A stretch of 64,000 bases of DNA. It comes from Sphingomonas sp. 35-24ZXX (GTDB lineage: Bacteria > Pseudomonadota > Alphaproteobacteria > Sphingomonadales > Sphingomonadaceae). Within the stretch, counting starts at the first letter, position 1. Every line of letters begins with the position of its first letter. Below the pieces are notes generated by a model. It saw nothing but the letters and a program-made list of their open reading frames with translations, did no database searches and was not told where the DNA came from. Shown piece after piece: positions 8,473 through 17,522 of this stretch. The stretch covers positions 496,001 to 560,000 of the forward strand of contig NZ_JROG01000003.1 of assembly GCF_000786215.1 (NCBI RefSeq), in the 5' to 3' direction. The position numbers and the translations under genes were made by a program.

Positions 8473-9380
8473 CGCAGCAATCCTGACATGGTCCACCATC
8501 CTGGCTGTTCGCTGGCGAGTGTTGTATGAGCGATGTTGCAGGCCTGTTGCGAGTCAAACAGCGCAAAGCAGGTCGCGCCGCTGCCTGACATGCGCGACAG
8601 CATGACGCCCGGAAGGGCGGTCAATCGATCGAGCACGTACCCGATCTGCGGGACCAGGGTACGTGCAGGCGCCTCCAGGTCATTGCGGCCCTGCCGGATA
8701 ATCGCATCAAGGCTGGAGGTGTCGAGCGGACCGAGGTCGCACTGGTCCCAGCCCTTGAACACCGGTGCCGTACCGAGAGGAATGCCAGGATTGACCAGCA
8801 GGATGAGAATGCCGGAAAGACCCGGCAATTCCAGAGGCTCCAGCGCCTCGCCCCTGCCCTCGACCCGCAAGGTCCGGCTGATCACGCAGGCGGGGATGTC
8901 GGATCCCAGCGTCTCGGCGATGGCGCACAGCTGCCGGTCATCGAGCCCGCAATCCCAGAGCCGGTTGAGCAGCCGCAAGGCCGCTGCCGCATCGGCAGAT
9001 CCGCCCCCGATGCCCGAGGCGACAGGAAGATTCTTGGTGAGGTGGAGGTTCGTCCCGAACCTCTGCGTGTTCCCGCCCGAAGCGGAGCGGCGCTTGGGCA
9101 AGGGTTGCGAGACCGTCCCTCGACCGTACTCGGGACACACGGCAAGCTGGAGTGCCTTTGCAGCGCGCATCACCAGATTATCGGGGCCGCTATCCAGTCC
9201 CTCGGAAAACGGGCCATCGATCGTCAGCCGCAATTCCCCATCTTTGCGGGGTTCGGCACGCAACGCATCCCCGCCCTCGACGAAAACGAACAGGCTTTCC
9301 AGATCGTGATAGCCATCCTCGCGCCGCCGCCGGACGTGCAGCGCGAGGTTAACCTTGGCATAAGCGGTTTCGGTCAGCAC
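8469..9380 (-). CDS. ispE: 4-diphosphocytidyl-2-C-methyl-D-erythritol kinase
   Basis: ATP-dependent GHMP kinase of the MEP isoprenoid pathway. It shows AYAKVNLALHV at the N-terminus (substrate lysine region), the glycine-rich ATP loop LPVASGIGGGSADAAAALRLL, and the C-terminal MSRMSGSGATCFALF. Residues about 82-112 (CPEYGRGTVSQ... to RFGTN) are not part of the family fold. They lie between the second strand region and HLTKNLPVASG and are encoded by three hairpins at 9047-9136, so a palindromic repeat has inserted in frame. The product is 303 residues, longer than the usual 270-290. The reading frame is open and all motifs are intact, so the gene is probably functional. Confidence 0.93.
   Translation of the reverse strand: MLTETAYAKVNLALHVRRRREDGYHDLESLFVFVEGGDALRAEPRKDGELRLTIDGPFSEGLDSGPDNLVMRAAKALQLAVCPEYGRGTVSQPLPKRRSASGGNTQRFGTNLHLTKNLPVASGIGGGSADAAAALRLLNRLWDCGLDDRQLCAIAETLGSDIPACVISRTLRVEGRGEALEPLELPGLSGILILLVNPGIPLGTAPVFKGWDQCDLGPLDTSSLDAIIRQGRNDLEAPARTLVPQIGYVLDRLTALPGVMLSRMSGSGATCFALFDSQQACNIAHTTLASEQPGWWTMSGLLR
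9047..9136. repeat. Palindromic (REP-like) element inserted in frame in ispE
   Basis: Three consecutive hairpins lie inside the coding sequence: GGTTCG/CGAACC (9047-9052 and 9056-9061, loop TCC), GCCCGAAGCG/CGCTTGGGC (9075-9084 and 9091-9099, one bulge, loop GAGCGG), and GTCCC/GGGAC (9115-9119 and 9132-9136). The outer half resembles the GTCC...GAGGGAC type of repeat units common between sphingomonad genes, which is recalled family knowledge, not checked. The element is about 90 bases, consistent with in-frame insertion. Confidence 0.65.
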
Positions 9381-9402
9381 CAGCGCGGGTTCCTGCAGGA
9401 GC

Positions 9403-9427
9403 GACCCTCCCCTGTGCGGAGAGGGTC
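9403..9427 (-). terminator. Hairpin between the ETF-QO gene and ispE
   Basis: GACCCTC (9403-9409) and GAGGGTC (9421-9427) form a perfect 7-base stem, 9 bases past the stop of the leftward ETF-QO gene and 22 bases before ispE. There is no T-run, so it may be a factor-independent terminator of weak type, an RNA-stabilising hairpin or a repeat unit. Confidence 0.4.
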
Positions 9428-9435
9428 TGGACCCG

Positions 9436-11091
<1,656 letters not shown>

Positions 11092-11203
11092 GTGTTCCCC
11101 GTTGCTCAGGACCGGCCCTGTGCCATAAGGCGTGTTGCATGGACCTTCCCGTTCACTCCAATAGCGCCGCAGCGCCCAAGTCAACCCGCTTTGGGGTATC
11201 AAC

Positions 11204-11977
11204 GTGCTAAGCCAAACTTCCGATCCCTTGCGCGAGGCACAAAGCCTGGTCGACTGGTGGCAGCTCGCCGGGGTCGAATGGGACTATGCGGACGCGGTCA
11301 ACGACTGGCTGGCGGACGACCCGGCACCCGCAGCCGCTCACCCGACCGCGCGTGCCGCCGACAGCGCGCCCGCCGCGCGGCCGGCTGCTCCGCGGGCGCC
11401 TGCCCCCGCACCGGCAGCGCCGCGAGCCGATATCGCGCTGCCGACCGATCTCGATGCCTTTCAGATGGCATGGCGATCCGGAGCCCTGGGTCCGGACGGC
11501 GGCGATGGCCGTCATGTCGCTCCGCTCGGGGTGGCCGGCGCCAAGGTGATGGTGCTCGCCGATTGCCCGATGCGCGACGATGGCGACACCGTGCTCAGCG
11601 GCCGGTCTGGTCTGTTGCTGGACAATATCGCGCGCGCCTGCGGGTTTTCCGGCGATGATATATACCGTGCAGCCTATTTCCCGCGCATCGTGCTTGATAC
11701 CCAGGCGGCAGTGCCCCATGTCGCGGCCTGGAAGCGCATCGCGCTCCATCATATCGCGCTGGTGGGCCCGCAGATGCTGGTGGTGGCGGGCGAAGATACC
11801 GCCAGAACGCTGCTAGGCCACGATCCATCGCAAATCCCACCCGCTTTACATTTTCTTAACCATGGTGGCCGAACTGTCAAAACTGTCGTCACACGCAAGT
11901 TCAGCCTGATGCTTCATCGCATCGCGCAGGAGAAAGCGATGGCGTGGCAGAATTGGCAGCTGTTGCTCGTGGAGTGA
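11204..11977 (+). CDS. Degenerate uracil-DNA glycosylase superfamily protein
   Basis: A 257-residue protein whose second half (about residues 85-257) looks like a family 4/5 uracil-DNA glycosylase: VMVLADCPMRDDGDTVLSGRSGLLLDNIARACG aligns with the usual VGEAPG...GRPF.GR.G.LLD stretch. The catalytic and uracil-binding residues are replaced: GEAPG is ADCPM, and the HPS-type motif is LNHGGR. The Fe-S cysteines of family 4 enzymes are absent. Residues about 40-75 form an Ala/Pro-rich linker. The GTG start follows TTGGGG at good spacing. The transglycosylase gene starts 4 bases after the stop. It may have a structural or altered DNA role; activity is doubtful. Confidence 0.6.
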   Translation: MLSQTSDPLREAQSLVDWWQLAGVEWDYADAVNDWLADDPAPAAAHPTARAADSAPAARPAAPRAPAPAPAAPRADIALPTDLDAFQMAWRSGALGPDGGDGRHVAPLGVAGAKVMVLADCPMRDDGDTVLSGRSGLLLDNIARACGFSGDDIYRAAYFPRIVLDTQAAVPHVAAWKRIALHHIALVGPQMLVVAGEDTARTLLGHDPSQIPPALHFLNHGGRTVKTVVTRKFSLMLHRIAQEKAMAWQNWQLLLVE

Positions 11978-11981
11978 GACC

Positions 11982-13736
11982 TTGCTGAAGAAAGCGCTGA
12001 TCATCGCCGGGGGTGCGGCCCTGATGGCATCCCAGCCGGCATCTGCCGAGACCTCGTCGTACAGCTATTTCTCGACGCGCATCGCCAAGACCCAGGTGCC
12101 CGAGCAGCTGTCATCGGCCGAGCGCCAATATTACACCGACGTCTTCACCGCGATCCGCAGCCAGAACTGGGCCAGGGCCAGCGAACTGCTCGACAGCCGC
12201 GAGAAGGGGCTGCTGCACGACATCGCGCGCGCCGAATTGTACCTCGCGGCCAGCTCTCCGCGGGTCGAAATGGGTCCGCTGCTCAGCCTGCTGAACGCCG
12301 CCCCCGAACTGCCGCATGCCGAACGTCTCGCCACCCTGGCCACCAAGCGCGGCGCGACCATCCTTCCCGATCGCCCGCAAGCGGTGCGCATGGCCAGCTT
12401 CGCCGGGCTGACCCGTCGGGGCAAGCCGCGCAGCGTGGCCGATGGCACCATTCCGCCGTCGCTTGCTGCGCAGATTCAGGAACGGATCGTCGCCGATGAC
12501 CCGGCAGGCGCGGCCGCCGTCCTCGCCGAACAGGTCGACCTGCTCAGCCCGCATGCCCGGGCCGAACTGCAGCAGCGCGTCGCATGGTCCTATTATCTGG
12601 AAAATCGCGACTCCGAAGCGCTGCAGATGGCGCGTGCCGCGACCCTGGGTTCGGGCGAGTGGCTGGGTGAAGCGCACTGGACCGCCGGCCTTGCCGCATG
12701 GCGGCTGGGCGATTGCGCGTCTGCGCTCCAGGGTTTTGAAGGTGCTGCCGCCAACGCCTGGAACGAGGAACAGCGGGCAGCCGGCTATTACTGGGCCTCG
12801 CGCGCGGCGACCCGCTGCCGTCGTCCCGATCTGGTCCAGGCCAATCTGCGCGCTGCCAGCCAATATGGCGAAACGCTCTACGGCGTGCTTGCCGCAGAGC
12901 AGCTGGGGCTGGCCAATACGGCGACCCGCGCGGTCGATTTCAGCGACATCGACTGGAAGCAGCTGAAGGAGCGGCCCAACGTGCGCCGCGCCATCGCGCT
13001 GGGGCAGATCGGCGAATCGTCGCTGGCCGACCAGGTGCTGCGCCACGAGGCGCAGATTGCCGGCGACCAGTGCCATGATGCGCTGCTGCGGCTGGCGCGT
13101 GATCTATCGATGCCGCAGACGCAGATGTGGCTGGCACATAACGGACCCCAGGGCAGCCGTCCGGACAGCTTTGCGCGCTTCCCCTCGCCGCGCTGGGTTC
13201 CGGCAGAAGGCTGGCGGGTCGATCCGGCGCTCGTCTATGCCCATACGCTGCAGGAATCGAATTTCCGCAGCGATGCGCGCAGCCCCGCCGATGCCCGCGG
13301 GCTGATGCAGGTGCGCCCCGGCACCGCACAGGACATGGCGCGCGCGCGCGGCCAGTCGCTCGATGCCGGCGATCTCTATCAGCCGACGATCAACCTGGAA
13401 TATGGCCAGCGCTATCTCGAATTCCTGAACACCCGCCCCGAAACCCAGGGTCTGCTGCCCAAGATCATCGCCGCCTATAATGCCGGTCCGCTGCCGGTGA
13501 GCCGCTGGAACGAGAAGGTGCGCGACAATGGCGATCCCTTGCTGTTCATCGAATCGATCCCCTATTGGGAAACCCGCGCCTATGTCGGCATCATCCTGCG
13601 CAATTACTGGATGTACGAGAAGCAGGCCGGCGTTGCTTCCAAGAGCGCGACCGGGCTGGCGCAAGGCATGTGGCCCCGCTTCCCGCATGCCGGCGGCATA
13701 GAGCTGGTGCGGCTCGGTACTGTGCAGAACAACTGA
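11982..13736 (+). CDS. Soluble lytic murein transglycosylase (Slt family)
   Basis: Cleaves peptidoglycan glycan strands with formation of 1,6-anhydromuramic ends. It starts at a TTG 4 bases after the previous stop, with GGAG upstream, giving the signal peptide MLKKALIIAGGAALMASQPASA. An alpha-helical superhelix (about residues 40-400) precedes the SLT catalytic domain (about 405-545) with the catalytic Glu425 in HTLQESNF, then ARGLMQVRPGTAQDMA and IIAAYNAGPLPVSRWN. The product is 584 residues, close to Slt70. It is probably co-transcribed with moaB, 3 bases downstream. Confidence 0.92.
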   Translation: MLKKALIIAGGAALMASQPASAETSSYSYFSTRIAKTQVPEQLSSAERQYYTDVFTAIRSQNWARASELLDSREKGLLHDIARAELYLAASSPRVEMGPLLSLLNAAPELPHAERLATLATKRGATILPDRPQAVRMASFAGLTRRGKPRSVADGTIPPSLAAQIQERIVADDPAGAAAVLAEQVDLLSPHARAELQQRVAWSYYLENRDSEALQMARAATLGSGEWLGEAHWTAGLAAWRLGDCASALQGFEGAAANAWNEEQRAAGYYWASRAATRCRRPDLVQANLRAASQYGETLYGVLAAEQLGLANTATRAVDFSDIDWKQLKERPNVRRAIALGQIGESSLADQVLRHEAQIAGDQCHDALLRLARDLSMPQTQMWLAHNGPQGSRPDSFARFPSPRWVPAEGWRVDPALVYAHTLQESNFRSDARSPADARGLMQVRPGTAQDMARARGQSLDAGDLYQPTINLEYGQRYLEFLNTRPETQGLLPKIIAAYNAGPLPVSRWNEKVRDNGDPLLFIESIPYWETRAYVGIILRNYWMYEKQAGVASKSATGLAQGMWPRFPHAGGIELVRLGTVQNN

Positions 13737-13739
13737 GCG

Positions 13740-14267
13740 ATGGCGATTGACGAAACCCGGGTCTTCAAGCCCATCAACATCGCGCTGCTGACCATATCCG
13801 ACACGCGAACCGCTGCTGATGATACGTCGGGCGATATCCTGGCCGGGCTGATCACCGGAAAGGGCCACCGCCTGATCACCCGCGCGATCGAGCGCGATGA
13901 TGTCGAGCGGCTGGTCGTGCGGCTGAACAACTGGATCGACGACCCGGAAATCGACGCGATCATCTCCACCGGCGGCACGGGCCTTACCGGGCGCGATATC
14001 ACCCCCGAGGCGCTCGACCGGGTGAAGGAAAAGGATATCCCCGGCTTTGGCGAGCTGTTCCGCTGGCTGAGCTATCAGACCATCGGCACCAGCACCGTGC
14101 AATCACGCGCCTGCGCGGTGCTCTCCCGTGGAACCTATATCTTTGCGCTGCCCGGATCGAACGGCGCAGTGAAGGATGGCTGGAACGGCATTCTCAACGA
14201 GCAGCTCGACAGCCGCAACCGGCCCTGCAATTTCATCGAGCTGATGCCGCGTTTGCGCGAAATCTGA
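13740..14267 (+). CDS. moaB: Molybdenum cofactor biosynthesis protein B
   Basis: A 175-residue MogA/MoaB-fold protein that adenylylates or binds molybdopterin before molybdenum insertion. It has NIALLTISDTRT, the molybdopterin-binding IISTGGTGLTGRDITPEAL, and FALPGSNGAVKDGWNGIL. It lacks the extra domains of MoeA. No other molybdenum cofactor genes are in the window. The ATG lies 3 bases after the transglycosylase stop. Confidence 0.93.
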   Translation: MAIDETRVFKPINIALLTISDTRTAADDTSGDILAGLITGKGHRLITRAIERDDVERLVVRLNNWIDDPEIDAIISTGGTGLTGRDITPEALDRVKEKDIPGFGELFRWLSYQTIGTSTVQSRACAVLSRGTYIFALPGSNGAVKDGWNGILNEQLDSRNRPCNFIELMPRLREI

Positions 14268-14281
14268 ACGGCACGGGCCGC

Positions 14282-15511
14282 TCACGACGGCACGTTGCTG
14301 TCACCTGATACGGGCCTCTGCGCCGCCTCGATGCCCAGCCGCCTGGCAACATATTTGATGCTGGGGCCCTGAATGACGCTCGACAGCAGCACGACAAAGA
14401 ACACGACGTTGAAGATGGTGAAGGCCCCAGGCACGCCTGCGACCATCGGAAAAGTCGCCAGCACGATCGGAACCGCACCGCGCAGTCCTGCCCAGGACAC
14501 GAACAGCTTGGCGCGCCAATCGAGCGAACGAAACGGGGCGAGGCAGATGAAGACACTGAGCGGCCGCGCGACTAGCATCAGCACGAAGGTGATGCCCAGC
14601 CCCGGCATGACCACATCGGCCAGGTTGGTCGGGGCAACCAGCAGACCCAGGGTCAGGAACATGACCACCTGCCCCAGCCAGGCCATGCCGTCCTGAAAGG
14701 TCGAGATGATCTGCCGCGCGTCATAGCTACGGTTGCCCGCGACCAGCCCGGCAACATAGGCCGCCAGAAAGCCGTTTCCGCCGATCACTTCGGCCAATCC
14801 ATAAGCGATCAGCCCAGCCGCGATCGAGATCACGAACACCAGACCGCTGGCACGATAGGGCCTGCGCTTGAGCATCTCGGGCAGCAACCACCCGATGGCG
14901 AGCCCCATCACCACCCCCATCGCCATCTGCCCTGCAAAATCCGGCAGCAGGCTGACCGGGGAGGCCCCGGGCTGCGCGATGAACAGCAACGCGGCGCCTA
15001 CCATGAAGATCGCCATGGGGTCATTGGTGCCCGATTCGAGTTCGATCAGCGCCGGCACATCGCCTTCCAGATCGAGGCCGGTCGAGCGAAGGATGGCGAA
15101 CACCGCGGCCGCATCGGTGGATGCCACGACCGATCCCAGCAGAAAGCCCTGGAACACAGTGAAATCAAGCAGGGCCACCGCGGCCAGTCCGGTGATCATG
15201 GCGCTGATCAGCACCCCGAATGTCGCCAGCACCAAGGCAGGCCGAACCATCCGTCTGACGGCCTGCCAGCTGGTATCCATGCCGCCTGAGAACAGGATGA
15301 AGATCAGGCAGGCGACCCCCACCCCCTGAGTCAGTTCGTAATCATCGAAGGATATCCCGCCCGGCCCATCGACCCCGGCCAGCATGCCGAGCCCCAGAAA
15401 ACCGATCAGCGCCGGCAGGCCGAAGCGGCTGGTCAGCGTGCCCGCGATCACCGTGGTGAGCAGCAGTACGCCAATCACCAGCAATGCGACTGGAAGGGGG
15501 ATCGTCAGCAT
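14282..15511 (-). CDS. Cation:proton antiporter, NhaP2/CvrA-like, without C-terminal regulatory domains
   Basis: A 409-residue, almost entirely hydrophobic protein with 11-12 predicted membrane segments that exchanges K+ or Na+ for protons. Family marks are the LVIGVLLLTTVIAGTLTSRFGLPALIGFLGLGMLAG start, GSVVASTDAAAVFAIL, LIELESGTNDPMAIF (ion-binding Asp) and SWAGLRGAVPIVLATFP. NhaP2/CvrA proteins are usually about 570-600 residues, with TrkA-C and CorC-like cytosolic domains; here the protein ends soon after the last helix (VARRLGIEAAQ). There is no sign of a frameshift, so this is a naturally short form. It converges with moaB and diverges from the radical SAM gene. Confidence 0.85.
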   Translation of the reverse strand: MLTIPLPVALLVIGVLLLTTVIAGTLTSRFGLPALIGFLGLGMLAGVDGPGGISFDDYELTQGVGVACLIFILFSGGMDTSWQAVRRMVRPALVLATFGVLISAMITGLAAVALLDFTVFQGFLLGSVVASTDAAAVFAILRSTGLDLEGDVPALIELESGTNDPMAIFMVGAALLFIAQPGASPVSLLPDFAGQMAMGVVMGLAIGWLLPEMLKRRPYRASGLVFVISIAAGLIAYGLAEVIGGNGFLAAYVAGLVAGNRSYDARQIISTFQDGMAWLGQVVMFLTLGLLVAPTNLADVVMPGLGITFVLMLVARPLSVFICLAPFRSLDWRAKLFVSWAGLRGAVPIVLATFPMVAGVPGAFTIFNVVFFVVLLSSVIQGPSIKYVARRLGIEAAQRPVSGDSNVPS

Positions 15512-15594
15512 CCCGTCCTCTGAGCATCTGCGGCCACGCTTGGCAAGGCGCGCAGCGGCATTCGTGCAACCGATACAGGATCGCGTCGGCCGCC

Positions 15595-15623
15595 TTGCGC
15601 ATGTTCTGTTTATGTTCTATCCT
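15595..15623 (+). promoter_or_regulatory. SOS-type promoter: -35, LexA box, -10
   Basis: -35 TTGCGC (15595-15600) and -10 TATCCT (15618-15623) are separated by exactly 17 bases, and the spacer contains GTTC-N7-GTTC (15603-15617), the alphaproteobacterial LexA box. LexA bound here would block RNA polymerase directly. Transcription would begin 6-7 bases after the -10, at or next to the ATG at 15630, so the mRNA is probably leaderless. Confidence 0.65.
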
Positions 15624-15629
15624 GGTTCC

Positions 15630-16709
15630 ATGGTGGCTCGTTCCTCCCCCAAGGGCCGTGGTGCCCCCGGCAACGCGCAATCGTCGCGGTTCAACCTGCC
15701 ACAGCGCGATGCGGATGGCGACTGGCTCGATGCGATCGGAGCGATCGACGATGGCCCGCCGCCCTTGCGGACCACCGTGACGATCGAGCACCCCCGCTCG
15801 ATCATCTCGCGCAACACCTCGCCCGATCTTCCGTTCGACCAATCAATCAACGCCTATCGCGGCTGCGAACATGGCTGCATCTATTGCTATGCTCGGCCCA
15901 CCCACGCCTGGCTGGACCTGTCGCCGGGGCTGGATTTCGAGAGCCGCTTGTTTGCCAAGCCCGATGCCGCATTGTTGCTGCGTGAGACGCTGCGCAAGCC
16001 GGGCTATGTTCCCAAGGTCATCGCGCTGGGCACCAATACCGATCCCTATCAGCCGATCGAGGCGGAGTACCGTATCACCCGGTCCATCCTCGAGGTCTGC
16101 CTGGAGGCACGCAATCCGGTGTCGATCACCACCAAGTCCGACCGCGTGCTGGCCGATCTCGATATCCTCGCCCAGATGGCGCGGCATGACCTGGTCGCCA
16201 TTGCATTGTCCGTGACCACGCTGGACGGCAGGACCGCGCGCACGCTGGAACCACGCGCCGCCGCGCCGCGCAAGCGACTGGCGGCGATCAAGGCGCTCTC
16301 GGACGCCGGCATCCCTGCGCACTTCAACGTGTCACCCGTCATTCCTGCGATTACCGATCACGAGATCGAAACACTGGTTGCCGCTGGGGCGCAGGCCGGC
16401 GCCCTGTCGGCGTCATACATTCCGGTGCGTCTCCCGCATGAGGTCGCGCCGCTGTTCCGCGCCTGGCTGGACGCCCATTACCCCGATCGCGCTGGCAAGG
16501 TGATGGCCATTATCCAGCAGATGCGCGACGGGCGCGACAATGACCCCGATTTCGGCACGCGCATGCGCGGCAAAGGCCCCTGGGCCGACCTTATCCGCAC
16601 GCGGTTTCGGCTCGCGGTAAAACGGGCGGGGTTGAACCAGCACCGCTGGCGGCTCGAAACAGCTGGGTTCCGGCCACCCGCCAATGGCCTTCAGGGCGAG
16701 CTTTTCTGA
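15630..16709 (+). CDS. PA0069-family radical SAM protein (SplB-like)
   Basis: A 359-residue radical SAM enzyme. The cluster motif is CEHGCIYC (CX3CX2C) in NAYRGCEHGCIYCYARP, preceded by a family-specific N-terminus (GRGAPGNAQSSRFN, then TVTIEHPRSIISRNTSPDLPF). The domain continues with VIALGTNTDPYQPIE and SVTTLDGRTARTLEPRAAAPRKRLAAI. These proteins are distantly related to spore photoproduct lyase and are suspected of a DNA-repair role, but the substrate is unknown. The ATG at 15630 is chosen because the promoter places +1 there; an in-frame ATG at 15612 falls inside the LexA box. SOS control supports the DNA-damage idea. Confidence 0.9.
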   Translation: MVARSSPKGRGAPGNAQSSRFNLPQRDADGDWLDAIGAIDDGPPPLRTTVTIEHPRSIISRNTSPDLPFDQSINAYRGCEHGCIYCYARPTHAWLDLSPGLDFESRLFAKPDAALLLRETLRKPGYVPKVIALGTNTDPYQPIEAEYRITRSILEVCLEARNPVSITTKSDRVLADLDILAQMARHDLVAIALSVTTLDGRTARTLEPRAAAPRKRLAAIKALSDAGIPAHFNVSPVIPAITDHEIETLVAAGAQAGALSASYIPVRLPHEVAPLFRAWLDAHYPDRAGKVMAIIQQMRDGRDNDPDFGTRMRGKGPWADLIRTRFRLAVKRAGLNQHRWRLETAGFRPPANGLQGELF

Positions 16710-16720
16710 ACGTGAAGACC

Positions 16721-16759
16721 TTGGCTATGAAGCGTAGGGCAGTCAGCCTTTGTAGCCAA
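16721..16759. terminator. Inverted repeat at the radical SAM / ppk2 convergence
   Basis: TTGGCTA (16721-16727) and TAGCCAA (16753-16759) are perfect inverted arms separated by 25 bases. The right arm lies in the last codons of ppk2. The position suits a shared terminator for the two converging genes, but the loop is long and there is no T-run. Confidence 0.3.
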
Positions 16760-17522
16760 ATGCCTCGCGCGCCATCGCCACCAGCGCCGGGTCTGCATCG
16801 GGCAGGTTGCGCGGGACGCTCGCCTCCAGCTTTTCTGCAATATGCGTCAGCACCGCGATCCGTGCGGCTTTCTTGCTGTTGCCATCGAACACCGCCCAGG
16901 GCGCCCAGCGCGTATCGGTCTGCTGGAACATGTCGTGGATCGCATCCAGATAGTCGCTGCGCTTCGCGCGGTTGCGGAAATCCTCCTCGGTCACCTTCCA
17001 GCGCTTTTCCGGGACGGAGAGCCGGTCGGCAAGGCGCTTGTCCTGCGTCGCCTGGGTGACGTGCAGAAAGACCTTGATCACCGCGGTGCCGCCATCGGCC
17101 TGCTGCGCCTCGAATTCGTTGATCTCGTCATAGCCGCGCTTCCAGTCGCGCTCGGCGCACAACGCCTCGACCCGCTCGACCAGCACACGGCCGTACCATG
17201 AGCGGTCGAACACGGCGATCTCACGGCTGCCGGGCAGCTTCTGCCAGAAGCGCCAGAGGAAATGCCGGTCCTTTTCGACCGCAGTGGGCGCGCCGATCGG
17301 GTAGACCTGAAAATAGCGCGGGTCCCATTCAGAGGTCATGCGCTTGATGATCCCGCCCTTGCCAGCAGCGTCCCAGCCTTCCATCACGATGATCGCGCGC
17401 TTGCCATGTACGATATGCCGGGCATGCGCATGCGAAAGGCGTTCCTGCAGCGCCTTCAGCGTCTCGGCATAATCGCCGTCGAAGCCGGCTCCCTTTTCAT
17501 ACTGGTCCAGCTTGATGCTCAT
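16743..17522 (-). CDS. ppk2: Polyphosphate kinase 2 family protein
   Basis: Transfers phosphate between polyphosphate and nucleotides in the cytoplasm. It has the PPK2 Walker A GWDAAGKGG, Walker B VFDRSWYGRVLVERVE and lid region RWKVTEEDFRNR. The product is 259 residues, a single-domain PPK2. The preferred nucleotide (GDP, ADP or AMP) is not readable. Its ATG forms an ATGA overlap with the stop of the TPR-protein gene upstream. The window also encodes the unrelated PPK1 and an exopolyphosphatase. Confidence 0.92.
   Translation of the reverse strand: MSIKLDQYEKGAGFDGDYAETLKALQERLSHAHARHIVHGKRAIIVMEGWDAAGKGGIIKRMTSEWDPRYFQVYPIGAPTAVEKDRHFLWRFWQKLPGSREIAVFDRSWYGRVLVERVEALCAERDWKRGYDEINEFEAQQADGGTAVIKVFLHVTQATQDKRLADRLSVPEKRWKVTEEDFRNRAKRSDYLDAIHDMFQQTDTRWAPWAVFDGNSKKAARIAVLTHIAEKLEASVPRNLPDADPALVAMAREAFGYKG

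Noticed and set aside
15384-15629. Longer radical SAM protein starting at 15384
   Set aside because: The extra part overlaps the antiporter gene and the SOS promoter, and lacks family similarity.
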